NCBI GenBank assembly: GCA_900751815.1
Contig: CAADST010000059.1
Coordinates: 1 to 6,197, forward strand
Origin: Bacilli bacterium
GTDB lineage: Bacteria; Bacillota_I; Bacilli_A; RF39; UBA660
Direction: 5' to 3'
DNA length: 6,197 nucleotides
Shown here: in pieces, positions 4,998-6,197 of the stretch
How the letters are laid out: each line of letters starts with the position of its first letter
Position numbering within the stretch: the stretch's first letter is position 1
Notes under the pieces: model-generated
What the model was told of the DNA's origin: nothing
Databases searched by the model: none
Seen by the model: the letters and a program-made list of their open reading frames with translations, nothing else
Program-made: the position numbers and the translations under genes

Positions 4998-6027
4998 TTG
5001 ATAAAAAGAATTAAAGAAAATAAATTATTGTTATTTTTAAGCATTTTAATAATTGGAATAATCATTGTTTTAATTATTAGGTTTACTTATAGCAGCATCA
5101 ATAAATGAGGTAAGAGAAGATGTCACATTTGGTAGTGATACAACTGACAATTTAAAATTTGAACTTGGTGATCCCTTAGTAATAAATGCAACACCAACAA
5201 CATTACCAGTTAATGGGGATAATTTAGAATCAACTACTTATGCTAATTCAACGAATAATACGGCAGAATATACATATTGGGTTTATTTTACAATAGATAA
5301 TACACTCATTTATTTTGATGGTTCAACACCTGAAGTTATTTTATCAGTAACTGACCCAAATGGTAATGAAGTAACAAGTATTAATGGACTAACTTTTGGC
5401 ACATACAATGGAGTAACGGGTTTTGATGTGACTACTAAAAACGGAAGATTTGTAATTGTAAGTAACTATTTAATAACATCAAACTCAACAGCAACTGAAT
5501 AAACATGGAATATTAAACTAACTTATCTTAATCAAAATTATGATCAATCCATTAATTTTGGTAATAGTATGACTGTTAGTGTATCTACTAGAGAAGAACC
5601 ACTAGATTTAGCTTATACTTTATTATCGGGGCAGGATTTTAATAATAAACTGGGTAATCAAAAGTCACAAGTAACAAATACTTCGTCTATGTTTAGTAGT
5701 ACATCAATAAATAGCGGATTAGATTTAACAAGTTGGGATGTATCGAATTGGACAACAATTGGAGGCTATGCCTTTGCTGGTATAACTGCAGATTATGTAG
5801 ACTTAAGTGGCTGGGATACCTCAAGTTTAATGGAAATTGGCGAAAGTGTCTTTAGTATGATAAAAGCAGAATATGTAGACTTACGAGGTTGGAATTTGAC
5901 TAATATATCATATGGAGAAGCTGTTTTTTATGATGACGGAACTACTGGTACAGTGTATTATGTATCAAATGAAGCAACCAAAGAAATAGTTGAAACATAT
6001 GGTGCAACTGCTATAATAATGGAATAA
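4998..6027 (+). pseudogene. Surface protein with DUF285/BspA-like repeats, frameshifted and with an in-frame stop
   Basis: A TTG at 4998, 11 nt after the SD GGAGGAG (4980-4986), opens a frame encoding a basic start (IKRIKENK) and one hydrophobic membrane or signal segment (LLLFLSILIIGIIIVLII). It meets TGA at 5106-5108. The next frame continues from about 5107 (EVREDVTFGSD) as a Ser/Thr/Asn-rich extracellular-type domain, meets TAA at 5500-5502 between GAA and ACATGG, and resumes in the same frame (TWNIKLTYLN) to TAA at 6025-6027. An extra A in AATAAATGAG (5103-5105) and a CAA-to-TAA change would explain both lesions. Repaired, the product is about 342 residues. The C-terminal half holds three 26-residue repeats with (L/V)DL-x-x-W cores, as in DUF285/BspA-family surface proteins. 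The ATG at 5569 lacks an SD, so the remnant is not likely an independent gene. Exact adhesive role unknown. Confidence 0.8.
5719..5952 (+). repeat. Three 26-codon DUF285-like repeats inside the surface-protein pseudogene
   Basis: Repeat units start at 5719 (LDLTSWD), 5797 (VDLSGWD) and 5875 (VDLRGWN), exactly 78 bp apart. Units 2 and 3 are preceded by nearly identical DNA (GCAGATTATGTAGACTTA at 5788 versus GCAGAATATGTAGACTTA at 5866), so they probably arose by recent tandem duplication. The (L/V)DL-x-x-W(D/N) core with a later F is the usual pattern of this surface-protein repeat family. Confidence 0.8.
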
Positions 6028-6043
6028 AGATAATAAATTTAAG

Positions 6044-6078
6044 AACTTAGTTTGCAATATAACTAAGTTTTCTTATAT
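6044..6078 (+). terminator. Terminator of the surface-protein gene
   Basis: AACTTAGTT (6044-6052) and AACTAAGTT (6061-6069) form a perfect 9-bp stem with an 8-nt loop, followed by TTCTTATAT. It starts 17 nt after the stop of the pseudogene. Confidence 0.75.
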
Positions 6079-6111
6079 AATAGGAAAGTCATACTTTTTT
6101 AAATAAAACCA

Positions 6112-6140
6112 TTGACATCCAAACAACAGTTTGATACAAT
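6112..6140 (+). promoter_or_regulatory. Near-consensus promoter of the gene at the right edge
   Basis: TTGACA (6112-6117), a 17-bp spacer and TACAAT (6135-6140), the same hexamers and spacing as the clpB promoter. The spacer contains a small palindrome, CAAAC-AACA-GTTTG (6120-6133). That could be an operator or part of an insertion-sequence end hairpin if the downstream gene is TnpB. Confidence 0.85.
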
Positions 6141-6164
6141 TGATTTACAAGGAGGAAATTTGGT

Positions 6165-6197
6165 ATGACAACTATTTTAAAAGGTTATCAATTTAGA
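6165..6197 (+). CDS. tnpB: 5' end of a gene, probably TnpB (IS200/IS605 OrfB)
   Basis: ATG at 6165-6167 follows a strong SD, AAGGAGG (6149-6155), with 9-nt spacing and a near-consensus promoter upstream, so the start is secure. Only 11 codons are in the window, reading MTTILKGYQFR. The string LKGYQFR matches the very common opening of TnpB/OrfB proteins, where it continues with IYP. TnpB is the RNA-guided nuclease of IS200/IS605 and IS1341-type elements. Eleven residues cannot prove the family. No TnpA gene is seen upstream, so this could be a TnpB-only element, with the pseudogene next to its left side. Confidence 0.5.
   Translation, partial: MTTILKGYQFR

Noticed and set aside
4895..5014. 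39-codon plus-strand frame from TTG 4895 to TAA before the surface-protein segment
   Set aside because: No SD, non-standard start and no recognisable protein pattern; it overlaps the hairpin and SD of the surface gene.
4880..5065. 61-codon minus-strand open frame opposite the surface-protein leader
   Set aside because: No SD upstream of its ATG; it is antisense to the SD and membrane segment of the surface gene and to the 4922-4945 hairpin, with a low-complexity AT-driven composition.
4673..5108. Mycoplasma code (TGA as Trp) as an explanation for the TGA at 5106
   Set aside because: Reading TGA 5106 as Trp meets a TAG shortly after, and all Trp codons in the intact genes are TGG, so the standard bacterial code fits.
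5569..6027. Separate 152-codon surface protein starting at ATG 5569
   Set aside because: No SD before this ATG, and the same frame continues upstream with matching composition to the in-frame TAA at 5500; it is the 3' part of the pseudogene.

Overview
The window is AT-rich and uses the standard bacterial code (Trp is TGG; no in-frame TGA in the intact genes). It looks like a low-GC Gram-positive bacterium of the Bacilli, Erysipelotrichia or walled-Mollicutes-relative type. The signs are a ClpB without its N-domain under a CIRCE operator, strong Shine-Dalgarno sites with sigma-A type promoters, a membrane-anchored phosphodiester glycosidase, a BspA/DUF285-type surface protein, and three phased matches to the Spo0A box. 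Genus cannot be read from this stretch.

Layout. The left edge holds the last codons of an unidentified plus-strand gene, which converges on clpB (minus) across a shared hairpin terminator. clpB has its own promoter, with the -35 inside a CIRCE (HrcA) operator. Behind it lies the terminator of a two-gene minus-strand operon: miaA (tRNA A37 dimethylallyltransferase) followed by a three-TM protein with an extracellular NAGPA-type phosphodiester glycosidase domain.

The most unusual part is 4500-4840, which contains no long ORF. On the minus strand there is a sigma-A-like promoter preceded by three Spo0A-box-like heptamers at exact 10-bp spacing. It is followed by a structured leader, a Shine-Dalgarno site, a two-codon ORF whose stop overlaps the next ATG, and a 27-codon ORF for a hydrophobic peptide with a basic tail. 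On the plus strand a promoter and an intrinsic terminator define a roughly 70-nt RNA antisense to the 3' end of that transcript. The two ends of the locus form an imperfect inverted repeat whose substitutions are mostly G.U-tolerant only in the minus-strand RNA. This resembles a type I toxin-antitoxin locus with a 5'-3' closed mRNA, possibly under Spo0A control. The parts are visible in the sequence; the function is inferred.

Right of this, 4835-4997 holds a terminator-like hairpin and the leader of a surface-protein gene (4998-6027). That gene carries a frameshift and an in-frame stop and reads as a pseudogene. After its terminator, a near-consensus promoter drives a gene that begins at 6165 and runs off the window; its first 11 residues resemble the start of TnpB (IS200/IS605 OrfB).
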